The notes under the pieces were generated by a model. The model made no database searches and was not told the DNA's origin. It saw only the letters and a list, made by a program, of their open reading frames with translations. The translations under genes and the position numbers were made by a program. A DNA stretch of 64,000 nucleotides from JTS-AC122 sp041742635. GTDB lineage: Bacteria > Planctomycetota > Phycisphaerae > Phycisphaerales > UBA1924. Where the stretch lies: contig JBGSIF010000136.1 in NCBI GenBank assembly GCA_041742635.1, forward strand, positions 1 to 64,000. Direction: 5' to 3'. This document shows positions 36,096-45,727 of this stretch, in pieces; position 1 is the first letter of the stretch, and each line of letters starts with the position of its first letter.

Positions 36096-36964
36096 GAGGA
36101 CGAACTCGTTTTTCAATGATCGACGCGATGTTGCTCGCCGGGCTGCTGCTGCTGGGCTTCATCGTCACGCTCCCGGTGTGGCGAGAGATTGCCGAAATCG
36201 CGTGGACGGACGATGAACAGTCGCACATCCTGCTCGCGGTGCCGGTCGCCGGCTGGCTTGCGTGGGTGCGCCGCGGTCGGGTCAGCTTGTGTTCACTCAG
36301 GCCCAGCCTGCTCGGTTCGTTGATGATCCTGATGGGTGGAGTGGTATCTATCATCGGCCGGCGGGCGGACATCGAAGCCGCTTGGCACGCCGGCGCACTC
36401 CTTATGCTCATCGGCGCACCCGTCACCGTGTTTGGTACGGACCTGCTCCGGCGATTTCTGCCCGCGTTCGGTGCCCTTCTTGCACTCTTGCCGGTACCCG
36501 GTCGTATCCGTCAGGAAATCGCACTTCCCCTCCAACAGATTTCCGCACAGGCAGGCGAGTTCGTGCTCGACCTCTTCGGCGTGCCGATCACCCGCACCGG
36601 CAATGTGCTCATCATCAATGACGTTCAGGTCGCCGTCGCAGAGGCTTGCAACGGGATGCGGATGGTCGCAGCGCTGGCGCTGGTGACGTATGCGTTTGTG
36701 TTTGCCGTACCAATGCGCAACAGCATCCGCGCCGTGATTATCCTGTGCTGCCCGATCATTGCCGTTGTTGCGAATGTGCTGCGCTTGGTGCCCACATCGC
36801 TCTTTTATGGCTACGCCGACCGCGGCGTCGCCGAGTTTTTCCACGACTTCAGTGGATGGGGTGTTCTCGCACTTGCCTTCGGCGTGCTGTGGCTCTTGCT
36901 CGCGTTGCTGAGGTGGCTGGAGTTCCCGATTGCGCCCTACGGCGTCGCAGAGGATCACGCATGA
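36092..36964 (+). CDS. Exosortase (transmembrane cysteine protease/transpeptidase)
   Basis: 290 aa with about eight membrane helices. Exosortases recognise PEP-CTERM-type C-terminal signals and process the protein in the inner membrane. The family's proposed catalytic residues are visible: C186 in EACNGMRM, R231 in NVLRLVP, and H251 in FFHDFSGW. The start ATG overlaps the preceding stop, and its own stop overlaps the EpsI start. The likely substrate is the 45728 protein at the end of the same locus. Confidence 0.94.
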   Translation: MRGRTRFSMIDAMLLAGLLLLGFIVTLPVWREIAEIAWTDDEQSHILLAVPVAGWLAWVRRGRVSLCSLRPSLLGSLMILMGGVVSIIGRRADIEAAWHAGALLMLIGAPVTVFGTDLLRRFLPAFGALLALLPVPGRIRQEIALPLQQISAQAGEFVLDLFGVPITRTGNVLIINDVQVAVAEACNGMRMVAALALVTYAFVFAVPMRNSIRAVIILCCPIIAVVANVLRLVPTSLFYGYADRGVAEFFHDFSGWGVLALAFGVLWLLLALLRWLEFPIAPYGVAEDHA

Positions 36965-37686
36965 CACTCACTCCGACTCCGCCTCCGATCCGACGAACGG
37001 TCCATCGCAAGAGCCTGCTCGCGCCGGCAGTCAGTGCTGTGGTCATCGCGGCCGTGGGCGTGTGGGGGCTGGGCGTGCCCCGCGTCGCGCCTGACACGGC
37101 GTATCTCGCCCGCGTCGCGTCTGCTATCGACGCGATTCCGTACAGCGTCGGCGGCATGGTCGGTACCGATGTCACGCCCACTCCGGCCGCTGTTAAGTTG
37201 CTCAAGCCCAATCGCATTCTCCAGCGTCAGTACATGGACCCGAGTACTGGACACGCATCGAGCCTGCTTGTCGTTCATTGCGCCGATCTCAGAGATATGC
37301 TCGGCCACTATCCCCCGGTCTGCTACCCCGCGCATGGGTGGGTGATCGAATCAGCCGTCGATACCGAACTGACGTGGGACGGCAAGGCGTATCCGGCGAA
37401 GATGTACCGGTTCTCACGCTCCGGCGGCGACATGTCTGCACAGAGCATGTCCGTTCTCTCCTTCTTCGTCCTCCCCGGTGCCGACCCGGCCATCGTCGCC
37501 GACATGGATCATCTCGAGCGGGCCGCCCGCAAGCCCGAAATCGCAGGCCGCGGCGCGGCCCAGTTCCAGATCCTCTCTCTCCGTCAGGTTGAACAACGCG
37601 ATCAACAAACGATGACCAGCGCGCTGCTCGAAGCGGCCGCGCCGGCCATCCGAAGTGTTCGTGAAGAAAGCAGTACACATGAATGA
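36961..37686 (+). CDS. EpsI / exosortase-associated protein (DUF3485-like)
   Basis: 241 aa. One N-terminal membrane segment (LLAPAVSAVVIAAVGVWGLG) is followed by a periplasmic domain. The family hallmark is the block GHYPPVCYPAHGW with C121. EpsI is regularly adjacent or fused to exosortases, and its role is unknown. It overlaps the exosortase gene (ATGA) and the Wzc-like gene by 8 nt. Confidence 0.88.
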   Translation: MTLTPTPPPIRRTVHRKSLLAPAVSAVVIAAVGVWGLGVPRVAPDTAYLARVASAIDAIPYSVGGMVGTDVTPTPAAVKLLKPNRILQRQYMDPSTGHASSLLVVHCADLRDMLGHYPPVCYPAHGWVIESAVDTELTWDGKAYPAKMYRFSRSGGDMSAQSMSVLSFFVLPGADPAIVADMDHLERAARKPEIAGRGAAQFQILSLRQVEQRDQQTMTSALLEAAAPAIRSVREESSTHE

Positions 37687-39907
37687 CCACGATTTCACCG
37701 CGGATGTCTTCCAAGAGGGCTTGGGTACCCCGGTGCGCAAGCACGCGGATACGCCGCTGGCGATCGTGCATCGCCACTTGCGAGGCCGGTACATGCTCGC
37801 GCTGGCATTAGCGGCGTTCTTGGCTGTCCCCGCCGCCGTTGCGGGCTACTTGGCGATGAAGCCCTTGTTCACGAGCCGCGGCATCGTTCGGGTCGCGCCC
37901 AGCCTCCCCAAGACCCTATACGACACCGAAGAAAGCCAGATGATGCGGTCGTATGAGTCGTTCATCTCCGCTCAGGCGTCCACCATCGAGAGCGCACGCG
38001 TGATTGAAATGGCGGTCGCCGATCCTGTGCTCATCAAAGCGGGCTGGCCCGAAGCGCCCGCCGGTGTGGCACTCCTCACCAAGAGCCTGGAAGTCGGGCT
38101 TAAGCGGGGCGCGGAACTCATCAGTGTGTCGGTATCTCACCCCGATCCAGCGATTTCGCGCGAAGCCGTCAATGCCGTTCTCCACGCCTACGACAAGATC
38201 CAGCGCGAAAAGTTTGGTTCTCAGATCAGCGACAAAGAACGCGACCTTCTCCAGCGGCAGAACGATTCCGAACGCGAACTCCAGGAAATCCGCAACAAGA
38301 TCCGCGACGTCAAGCAGATCACAGGCACCGAAGACCGCGACGGCATCTACATCCTCCGTGTCGAAAGCCAACTCGACCTCGAACAGGAACTCGCCGCGAT
38401 CGACGCCAGAATCGCCCGCGGCACCGAACCCGCCACGGCTCCCACATCCACCCCCACACCCGCCGACGAAGCCAACGAAAAAGAACGGCTGACCCAGGTG
38501 CTGGCCGCGAACGACCGCATCCTGGCCGGCCTTCTCTCCGAGAAAGTCGGGCTTGACACGGAAATCGAGGCCAAATCCAAAGACTACCTCCCCAAGCACC
38601 CTGTGATGACCGACCTTTCTGACCGGCTTGCCGCGGTCAAGAAACAGATCGACGAGCGTATCACCAAACTCATCGATTCGGGCATGGCGACCCAGCCTCG
38701 GTCGGTGGATGCACGCGAACTCACGCCCGAGCAACTCGTCGCACGACGCGATCAGTTGCTCCCGCTGCTCACGAACCTGCGCCAGGAAGTCAAACAGATT
38801 ATGGCGAACCGTGCCACGCTCACGGCGCTGAGCGAACAACTCGAACGCACCCAGCGTCGTTACAACGACATCTCCAACGCGCTCGAAGCCCTCCGCGTTG
38901 AGAACAAGCACATCGCCGATGGGCGCATTCAAATCCTGCAATGGGGCAACCTCCCCGCGTTTCCCAGCAGCGATCGACGCGTCGCCCTCGCCGCAGCGGG
39001 CGGCGGCGGTGGCATTGTCATCGGCGTCGGTCTCGTCTTCCTCATCGGACTGATTCGCAGCAACCTCCGCTACATCGATGATGTGGAGCACACCGGCGCG
39101 TCCGCCCCCCTCATCAGTGCGATCCCCGACCTCGCGTTCGACGGCCCCGGCGAGCACGACCTCGCCGCTCTCAGCGTCCATCACCTCCGCAACATGCTCA
39201 ATCTCCGCGTCGGGAAAACCCGCGGGCAAGGCAGTGTCCTCACCATTTCCAGCGCGTCCTCCGGCGACGGCAAAACCAGCGTCACCCTCGCGCTGGGAAT
39301 GTCCTATGCCGTCGGCGGCTTCCGCACGCTCATTATCGACGCCGACCTTGTCGGACGCGGCCTGAGCCGTCAACTCAACTACGGCACCGTTCCGGGCCTC
39401 ACGGATGCGATCGTCGCCGGACACCTCAATGGCGAAGTCAGGCCCGGGCCGCGTGATGGAGTTTCCGTCCTGGCCGCCGGCGTCGCGCCGGGGTTCGATG
39501 CCGAGATGATCTCGCCCCTGGCCATCGAAAAACTCGTTGATGCCTGCCGCATCAACTACGACGTCATCCTCATTGACACCGGTCCGATCCTCGGCAGCCT
39601 CGAAGCCAACCTCGCCGCACGAGTCTCCGATGGCGTCGTCATGGTCATATCGCGTGGCCAGAGCGCCAAACTCGTCCGGTCCTCGCTCGCCCGCGTCGAA
39701 CAACTCGGCAGCCGGTGCTTGGGCATGGTCTTCAATAAGGTCAAGAGCGCCGACTTCCATCAGAGCGCCGCTGGGCAGTGCCTCAGCACTCGGTCGATGT
39801 CCGCCCGCAGCACACCGGCTACCGACAAACCCGCGCTCGCGGCGTCGTCGCTCGCATCGGCAATCGGCACCGGCCGTAAGGCCATCGGCCCCGTGGATCC
39901 TTCGTGA
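37679..39907 (+). CDS. Wzz/Wzc-like chain-length protein with BY-kinase-type ATPase domain
   Basis: 742 aa. Layout: short cytoplasmic N-terminus, TM1 near residues 38-60, a periplasmic region with long coiled coils (about 160-420), TM2 near 437-461, then a P-loop domain. The ATPase shows Walker A SSASSGDGKTS, Walker A' LIIDADLVGRG and Walker B VILIDTGPI. It controls polymer length and export. The C-terminus (GQCLSTRSMSARSTPATDK) has no tyrosine cluster, unlike Wzc or CapB, so autophosphorylation there is doubtful. Its stop overlaps the next start (GTGA). Confidence 0.92.
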   Translation: MNDHDFTADVFQEGLGTPVRKHADTPLAIVHRHLRGRYMLALALAAFLAVPAAVAGYLAMKPLFTSRGIVRVAPSLPKTLYDTEESQMMRSYESFISAQASTIESARVIEMAVADPVLIKAGWPEAPAGVALLTKSLEVGLKRGAELISVSVSHPDPAISREAVNAVLHAYDKIQREKFGSQISDKERDLLQRQNDSERELQEIRNKIRDVKQITGTEDRDGIYILRVESQLDLEQELAAIDARIARGTEPATAPTSTPTPADEANEKERLTQVLAANDRILAGLLSEKVGLDTEIEAKSKDYLPKHPVMTDLSDRLAAVKKQIDERITKLIDSGMATQPRSVDARELTPEQLVARRDQLLPLLTNLRQEVKQIMANRATLTALSEQLERTQRRYNDISNALEALRVENKHIADGRIQILQWGNLPAFPSSDRRVALAAAGGGGGIVIGVGLVFLIGLIRSNLRYIDDVEHTGASAPLISAIPDLAFDGPGEHDLAALSVHHLRNMLNLRVGKTRGQGSVLTISSASSGDGKTSVTLALGMSYAVGGFRTLIIDADLVGRGLSRQLNYGTVPGLTDAIVAGHLNGEVRPGPRDGVSVLAAGVAPGFDAEMISPLAIEKLVDACRINYDVILIDTGPILGSLEANLAARVSDGVVMVISRGQSAKLVRSSLARVEQLGSRCLGMVFNKVKSADFHQSAAGQCLSTRSMSARSTPATDKPALAASSLASAIGTGRKAIGPVDPS

Positions 39908-41337
39908 TCGCCACCGAAGCACAACCCGTCCACAGCGATTCTTCATCGACCCCGACCGCGTCGAGAACGTGGGGGCTTTCGCGCGTCGAACTCCACGATC
40001 GCTACTGGGCAACGAAGGGCGTGGAAGTCGTTCGCCGTGGTCGCACCGACGTGACCGTAAAGGGACCGTCGCTCTATCTGCTCATCGACGCGGACGACCT
40101 GGTTATCTTCGACATTGCTCGCCCACTGAAGGTGCTCAACTCGCTCAAACCTCGGTCCATTCGTTTGCGTGTTGTTGATAAGCACGAAGACGGGTACGAG
40201 GAAACGGTGCAGACCGACGATCACGGCCAACTGATCGCCATCAAGCGCCGGTATCGGGCGATGACGCGGTGTACCGCTCGAATGTACCTTACGCCTGACT
40301 ATGCCCTGGCTCAGCGTTGGGCCGCGTGTAACGACATGCTCTCCGCTCGACGAGCGGCGCGTCCGTCCAGGAACCGCGAGCACGCCTTTCCGATGTCCTG
40401 TGAAGGACTCGTCTTTGATCCGACCGATGTACATGAATCCGATCGTCTCGCGGACTCGCTCCTCAAGCTCTGGCGCTCGCCCGGGCAGTCGCTCGAATCG
40501 GTCTATCAATACCTCCCCGGCGTCTGGGTTCACGAATCCGCGTCGATCGATCCCGCCGCACGAGTCATCGCACCTGCATGGATCGGCGCCGGAGTCACCC
40601 TCGGTCCGGACCGCATTGTTCTGGGGCCGAAAGTCGTGCGAGATTCCTCCGACACGGCATTTCGAATGCCCGTGGTGTCGTGGGACGCGATCCGGCTTCC
40701 GCATTGGCGTCTGACGCCGCGTCTGCGACGCAGTCCCTTCCGCGTGATCACGAAGCGAATGTTCGACGTGGCGTGCAGCCTTTCGGTGTTGCTCGTCACG
40801 CTCCCGATTTACCCGATCGTGAGTCTGTTGATCCTGATCGAAGACGGCTGGCCGATCTTCTTTGCGCACCGCCGCCAAACCATCGGCGGCCGCGAGTTCC
40901 CGTGCTACAAGTTCCGTTCGATGCGCCGCGACGCCGAAGCGATCAAGGCCTCCCTCCAGGCCATCAACCAGAGCGACGGTGCCCATTTCTTCGCCAAGCA
41001 CGATCCCCGAGTGCTCCGTATCGGCAAGTTCCTCCGCCGATCGCACATCGACGAACTTCCTCAGTTCTACAACATCCTTGTCGGGCACATGAGCGTCGTC
41101 GGCCCGCGTCCCAGCCCCGACAAGGAAAACCAGTTCTGCCCCGTCTGGCGCGAAGGCCGGCTCAGCGTTCGTCCGGGGCTGACCGGCTTGTGGCAAGTGA
41201 AACGCACCCGCGCACCCGAAAATGATTTCCAAGAATGGATCCGGTACGACCTCGAATACGTCCAGAACGAGTGCTGGCGCATGGATATCTGGATCATGCT
41301 TCAGACTTTTTCCGCTGTCCTCCGCAAACGTGACTAA
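39904..41337 (+). CDS. Polyprenyl-phosphate sugar-1-phosphate transferase with N-terminal extension
   Basis: 477 aa. The C-terminal 200 residues are a bacterial sugar transferase (WbaP/PglC family): ITKRMFDVACS, YKFRSMRRDAE, SHIDELPQFYNILVGHMS, VGPRPS and RPGLTGLWQV. It starts repeat-unit assembly on undecaprenyl phosphate. It has one membrane segment (LSVLLVTLPIYPIVSLLILI) rather than the five of WbaP. The first 275 residues are unusual and include a beta-helix-like stretch (VHESASIDPAARVIAPAWIG). GTG 39904 overlaps the Wzc stop. The enzyme class is secure; the role of the extension is unknown. Confidence 0.92.
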   Translation: MIATEAQPVHSDSSSTPTASRTWGLSRVELHDRYWATKGVEVVRRGRTDVTVKGPSLYLLIDADDLVIFDIARPLKVLNSLKPRSIRLRVVDKHEDGYEETVQTDDHGQLIAIKRRYRAMTRCTARMYLTPDYALAQRWAACNDMLSARRAARPSRNREHAFPMSCEGLVFDPTDVHESDRLADSLLKLWRSPGQSLESVYQYLPGVWVHESASIDPAARVIAPAWIGAGVTLGPDRIVLGPKVVRDSSDTAFRMPVVSWDAIRLPHWRLTPRLRRSPFRVITKRMFDVACSLSVLLVTLPIYPIVSLLILIEDGWPIFFAHRRQTIGGREFPCYKFRSMRRDAEAIKASLQAINQSDGAHFFAKHDPRVLRIGKFLRRSHIDELPQFYNILVGHMSVVGPRPSPDKENQFCPVWREGRLSVRPGLTGLWQVKRTRAPENDFQEWIRYDLEYVQNECWRMDIWIMLQTFSAVLRKRD

Positions 41338-41340
41338 CCC

Positions 41341-44300
41341 ATGAACTCACGAACTAAGAAACGGCTTATCTTCCTCGGCGTCACCCTCGTGGTGATCGGT
41401 GGTGCGGGTGTCGGCGCGGTCTCTTTGCGCCGTATGCAGCGAGACCGTTCGCTCGACCAATCCCTCACCGTCGGCATGGCCGCTTACGAGGCCAAGGATT
41501 ATCCCCTCGCCCTCGACAAACTCGGTTACTACGTCGGGCGACGTCCCAACGACGGTCGCGCCATCCTCGCGCTCGCCAAAGCACGCTGGCAAATACCCAC
41601 CGACAACGGGGAGCACCTCACTTCCGCCGCTCGTTACGCGCAGGCCGCCTCCAAAGAGTTGCCCACTGACCCGGCTCCCCTGGAGATGCTGTTGGCTGTC
41701 TACCAGGAAATGGGCTATCAGACCGAGCGCATCGAAGCCGCCGAGCGTCTGCTCTCGCTCGACCCAAAGCATCTTGGGGCGTTGCGTGCTCGTGCCGAGT
41801 GCCACATCCTCAAGAATGCCAAGCAACTGGCAGAAGCGTCCGCCACGGCTTGGGCGTCGGCGGCCCCCGACAGCACCGATGCGCACGCCGCTGTTATTCA
41901 AGCCAAGCGTCTCTCCGAACGTTCCACCGAAGATATCGGGGCATACCTCAACCAGGTCGTTGCCACGCACGCGAACGATTTCCGCTTCGCGGTTTTTCAG
42001 GCCGCGATGACCCTCGATGTCCTTAACGACCGCCCAGCAGGGATCCAGGCAACCAAGCGTGCTCTCGCCATGCCACCGGCCGACGCTCGTAGCATCGCCA
42101 CGCTCGTTCTGATCCTCGATAACTACATGCTCGATGTGGACGACAAGAGCCTCGTCGGCAGTGCCGACAAGTTCCTCGCCGCAACGCCTCCCGATCCGGT
42201 GCTTGCGGCTCATATCGCGGCGATCGGCGCGAAGCGCGACTTCAAAGTCTTGCTCCCGATCCGGAGTCAACAATGGATCGCCCCGATTGTGGCCGCCGGT
42301 GAGAACGCACCCGACGCGGCTCTCGGGATCGCTGTTTTCCTCAGCCGGGTCGATCAGGGATTCGTGGTCCCTTCCCCGTTGAACGAACGGATCCAGAAGC
42401 GCGGCACTTCAGAAGCCATGGCCTGGCAGCACATCTTGCGTGCCCAAGAGTTCTTGACTACTGGCGAGGCCGCCGAGGCACGCCGTGAACTCATCAAGTC
42501 GGTCGCGATCGATCCGTCTAACGACATCACGCTGTACCTGCTGGCCCAGGCGGATGCCAAGTTGGGGGAATGGCGCCGCGCCTCGGCTTCACTCAACAGC
42601 CTCGCCGCTTCGGACCCCAGTTGGGCCATCGCCAAGCGTGCGCACGTCGTCTTGCTCATGCAGGCGGGCCAGTACTATGACGCCTTAGCCCAAGCGAACA
42701 GCGCCTATCAATCCCGTAAACGCTTGGGTGAAGCCTACCTCGTAGCCGAGGCGTCTGTTCGGGTCGCCGAGGTCTCGTCCGACGTCACGTCCGTCGAGCG
42801 TGCCGAAACGTTCGTGAACGCGCTGATCAGCGACCCTTCGTACACCAAAGGCTCTTTCCTGACTGCGCTCCTCGCTCGGCTTCATGTGCGTGCTGGGAAG
42901 ATCCCTTCCGCGCTCGAAAAAACCGCCGAGGTGCTTTCCTCTTCGACGGTACTCCCGAGCGAGGGACTCATCTCTCTCGCTGACGCTGTCCGTCCGCACG
43001 ATGCGAAACTCGCCTCATCTCTCATTGATCGCGCACGCCAGCAGGAGCCGCAGAATCCCGATGTGGCATTGGCGGCAGCCGAAGGCCTCGCCGTCGCCGA
43101 CCCCGCGGCCGCTGAACGGATCCTCACAACGCTCGCCGATTCTCAATCCGGTTCTGCGAAGCAAGCCACGCTCCGGCGGATTGCCGCGTTTCTTGACCGC
43201 CGAGCCGACCCCCGTGCGATCGAGCAACTTCGTGCTATCGCCGCCGACAACCCAAAGGATCCCAGCGCCCAAACCCTTCTTCTCAACTCTATCGTCGCTT
43301 GGAAAGACGAGCCAACCATTAGCGCCGCCATCAAGCGGTACCGCGACATCAGCGGCGAGGACTCCACCCTCTGGCGCATGTACGAAGCGCGGCGTCTGAT
43401 GCTCTTCAAACCCGCCGCCGATTATGCCTCCCGCGCCGTACAACTCCTCGTCCCCGTCGTCAACGCCGAAACCACCAACGCGCCCGCTCTCGCGCTCCTG
43501 GCTGAGGCCAATCGTGTCCTCGGTGATCCGAGCAAGCCCATCGAATACCTCACCCGAGCGGTCGATGCCAACCCCGCCGACCCGACCTTTTACCCCGCGC
43601 TCATCGACACCCTTGATCGCGCCGGGCGTCAGGTTGAATCCGATCGTCGCCTCGACACGCTCGCGTCTTTGATCATCACCGACCCCGACCTGCTCCGGCA
43701 GCGCGCGCAGTTGCTCGCCGCGCACGAACGCTGGGCCGATGCCGCTGTCGATTTCGGCACTATCGCGCGTCAAACTGGTTCTGCAAACGATCGGTTGCCG
43801 CTCGCGCAAATGCTCGCCCGTTCCGGCAAGCCCGAACAGGCGGCCACCATCTTTGACGAGTTGGTCGGCGTCCCTGCACCATCTGCTCCCGCCCTCGTCG
43901 CCGCGGCGGACTTCGCTGCTTCTCAAGGCCAGGTCGATAAAGGCGCGGCTCTCCTGGCTCGACTGCCCGCCGACGTCCCCGTTTCCGACCGGCTTGCCGC
44001 TCAGGCAATCTACCTCGACCGCAACGGGCGCGGCGACGCCGCCGAACAACTCTACGAACAAGCCGCCCAGCCCGGCGATCCCGAGCGTGTTGCCGACTTG
44101 GCGATGTTTTATCTGCGACACTCCAAGTCTGAACGGGCCGCCCAAATCACCGCCGACGCGATCAAGAAACATCCGGACAACAAGCGGCTTCTTGCCCTGG
44201 CCAATATCGCCCGCGTCCGTCAAGGGGGCCAACTCGTCCCCGGCTCTCTGGGCGTCACCCTTGCATCGCTGATGACCGACGAAGACCCCAAAGCCATGGA

Positions 44301-45558
44301 ACAATGGCTCGCCGCGATTGCGCTGCTCGAGGCCACGCCGCCCAACCGTGAACGCTACTCCGCCGAGATCGGCGCGATTACCCGTTCGTATCCCAAGTTC
44401 TACCCCGGGTGGCACACACTGGCCGTCTCTTCCCTGGAGACCGGCGACGCCGACGGCGCGATCCGTGCCGCTCGTGGTGCACTCGCAGCACTCCCTGAAA
44501 ACCCCCGCGCCGCCCGCCTGGCTTCCGAGGTCTTCGCCGCGACCAATCGACTCGACGACGCAGCCAGCGCCGCGATGCTCTGGCAGCGCCTCACCCTTGC
44601 CGATCCGTTCGAGGCCGACATGGAACTCGCACGCATCCGCCTCATGCAGAATCGGTTCGACGAAGCCGCCACCACGGCGAAAATTTGGAAAGACCGCGCT
44701 ATTGCCGAGTCCGATCGGCTCCCCGTGCCACTCGAAACCTACGCCAGCACGCTCGTCGCGACCGGCGAAGTCGGCCCCGCACGCGACCTCCTGCTGGCCA
44801 AAGCCAAGGAATCACGCGAGTGGTTGATCGCTTTCATGCGAGTCGCTTCTCAAATCCAGAACAACGCCCCGGCGCAGCGTGCGTGGGCGACCGACGCCGC
44901 GGCACTTCGTCCCGACGCCGGTGGACAACTCACCCTCGGCACCTTCTGGCACGACCTCGCCGGCCGCACCGGCTCTCCCGACGACCTCGCACAAGCCATT
45001 TCCACACTCTCCGCGATCAAGTCTGAAGACATCCAGGTCCGGCGTGATTCCGCCCTACTGCTCGCGTCTTGTTATCAGGCTCGAAACCAGATCCCCGAAG
45101 CACTCCAAGAGTACCGCCGCGTGATCTCGTTCAGTCCCGGCGACCCACTGGCCTTGAACAATCTCGCGTACTTGCTCCTCACCAGCGGCGGTTCGATCGA
45201 CGAAGCCGCCGCCTTCGCCCAGAAAGCTTTCGCAGAAAGCGAACAACAGCGATTCCCTTCCTCGTTCCAAGCCAGCACGCTCGACACACTCGGCTTGATC
45301 CAACTCCGTCAAAAACGGGGTTCAGACGCTCGATCGACCTACGAACGTGCCATCAAACTGAGCCCGAACGACATTTCTCTATGGGTCGGGCTTGCCGAGG
45401 CACAGGTTATCAACGCACAACTTGAAGAAGCCAAAGGGTCCATGGCCAAAGTAAACACACTGCAGAGCCAGTTTCCGTCGACGGACGTAGCACTGCTCGC
45501 GCGGATCACCGCACTACTCGATCGGCTTGGGATGCCGTCATCTAAATCCGCTGGGTAA
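41341..45558 (+). CDS. Giant TPR-repeat protein of the exosortase/EPS system (PrsT-like)
   Basis: 1405 aa, the largest gene of the locus. One N-terminal membrane anchor (RLIFLGVTLVVIGGAGVGAVS) precedes helical TPR repeats over the whole length. The last clear ones are near residues 1250-1380 (ALNNLAYLLLTSGGSIDEAA, LDTLGLIQLRQKRGSDARS). Similar large TPR proteins (PrsT) accompany PEP-CTERM export clusters, where they may act as periplasmic scaffolds. The start lies 3 nt after the sugar-transferase stop. Assignment to PrsT rests on context and repeat type. Confidence 0.85.
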   Translation: MNSRTKKRLIFLGVTLVVIGGAGVGAVSLRRMQRDRSLDQSLTVGMAAYEAKDYPLALDKLGYYVGRRPNDGRAILALAKARWQIPTDNGEHLTSAARYAQAASKELPTDPAPLEMLLAVYQEMGYQTERIEAAERLLSLDPKHLGALRARAECHILKNAKQLAEASATAWASAAPDSTDAHAAVIQAKRLSERSTEDIGAYLNQVVATHANDFRFAVFQAAMTLDVLNDRPAGIQATKRALAMPPADARSIATLVLILDNYMLDVDDKSLVGSADKFLAATPPDPVLAAHIAAIGAKRDFKVLLPIRSQQWIAPIVAAGENAPDAALGIAVFLSRVDQGFVVPSPLNERIQKRGTSEAMAWQHILRAQEFLTTGEAAEARRELIKSVAIDPSNDITLYLLAQADAKLGEWRRASASLNSLAASDPSWAIAKRAHVVLLMQAGQYYDALAQANSAYQSRKRLGEAYLVAEASVRVAEVSSDVTSVERAETFVNALISDPSYTKGSFLTALLARLHVRAGKIPSALEKTAEVLSSSTVLPSEGLISLADAVRPHDAKLASSLIDRARQQEPQNPDVALAAAEGLAVADPAAAERILTTLADSQSGSAKQATLRRIAAFLDRRADPRAIEQLRAIAADNPKDPSAQTLLLNSIVAWKDEPTISAAIKRYRDISGEDSTLWRMYEARRLMLFKPAADYASRAVQLLVPVVNAETTNAPALALLAEANRVLGDPSKPIEYLTRAVDANPADPTFYPALIDTLDRAGRQVESDRRLDTLASLIITDPDLLRQRAQLLAAHERWADAAVDFGTIARQTGSANDRLPLAQMLARSGKPEQAATIFDELVGVPAPSAPALVAAADFAASQGQVDKGAALLARLPADVPVSDRLAAQAIYLDRNGRGDAAEQLYEQAAQPGDPERVADLAMFYLRHSKSERAAQITADAIKKHPDNKRLLALANIARVRQGGQLVPGSLGVTLASLMTDEDPKAMEQWLAAIALLEATPPNRERYSAEIGAITRSYPKFYPGWHTLAVSSLETGDADGAIRAARGALAALPENPRAARLASEVFAATNRLDDAASAAMLWQRLTLADPFEADMELARIRLMQNRFDEAATTAKIWKDRAIAESDRLPVPLETYASTLVATGEVGPARDLLLAKAKESREWLIAFMRVASQIQNNAPAQRAWATDAAALRPDAGGQLTLGTFWHDLAGRTGSPDDLAQAISTLSAIKSEDIQVRRDSALLLASCYQARNQIPEALQEYRRVISFSPGDPLALNNLAYLLLTSGGSIDEAAAFAQKAFAESEQQRFPSSFQASTLDTLGLIQLRQKRGSDARSTYERAIKLSPNDISLWVGLAEAQVINAQLEEAKGSMAKVNTLQSQFPSTDVALLARITALLDRLGMPSSKSAG

Positions 45559-45594
45559 TCTCGTGGTTACCAGACGCACCCAATCCGCGAATTC

Positions 45595-45613
45595 AAGGAG
45601 AATTGCCATGTAA
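45595..45613 (+). promoter_or_regulatory. Start-stop element (strong ribosome-binding site, ATG, TAA) in the leader of the PEP-CTERM gene
   Basis: AAGGAG (45595-45600) is followed 7 nt later by ATG (45608-45610) and at once by TAA (45611-45613). It is a one-codon reading frame with a better ribosome-binding site than most real genes here. It lies in the 169-nt gap between the TPR gene and the PEP-CTERM gene, followed by an A7 run. A possible -10, TACAAT (45650-45655), lies further downstream. Confidence 0.5.
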
Positions 45614-45727
45614 TACACAAAAAAACTTTCAGACTACTAGTTTGTCGGCTACAATATTCAACACGTCGAAGCCAAGACGCTTCAAAAACACGAATCTTTC
45701 GTTCGATATTTGTTAGACAGGAACATT

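Noticed and set aside
37916..40012. 698-codon open frame antisense to the Wzc-like gene
   Set aside because: A shadow of strong GC-rich codon bias in the real gene; the protein shows no domain, and the sense gene has clear motifs.
43015..44415. 466-codon antisense frame over the TPR gene
   Set aside because: Composition shadow of the repeats; no motif.
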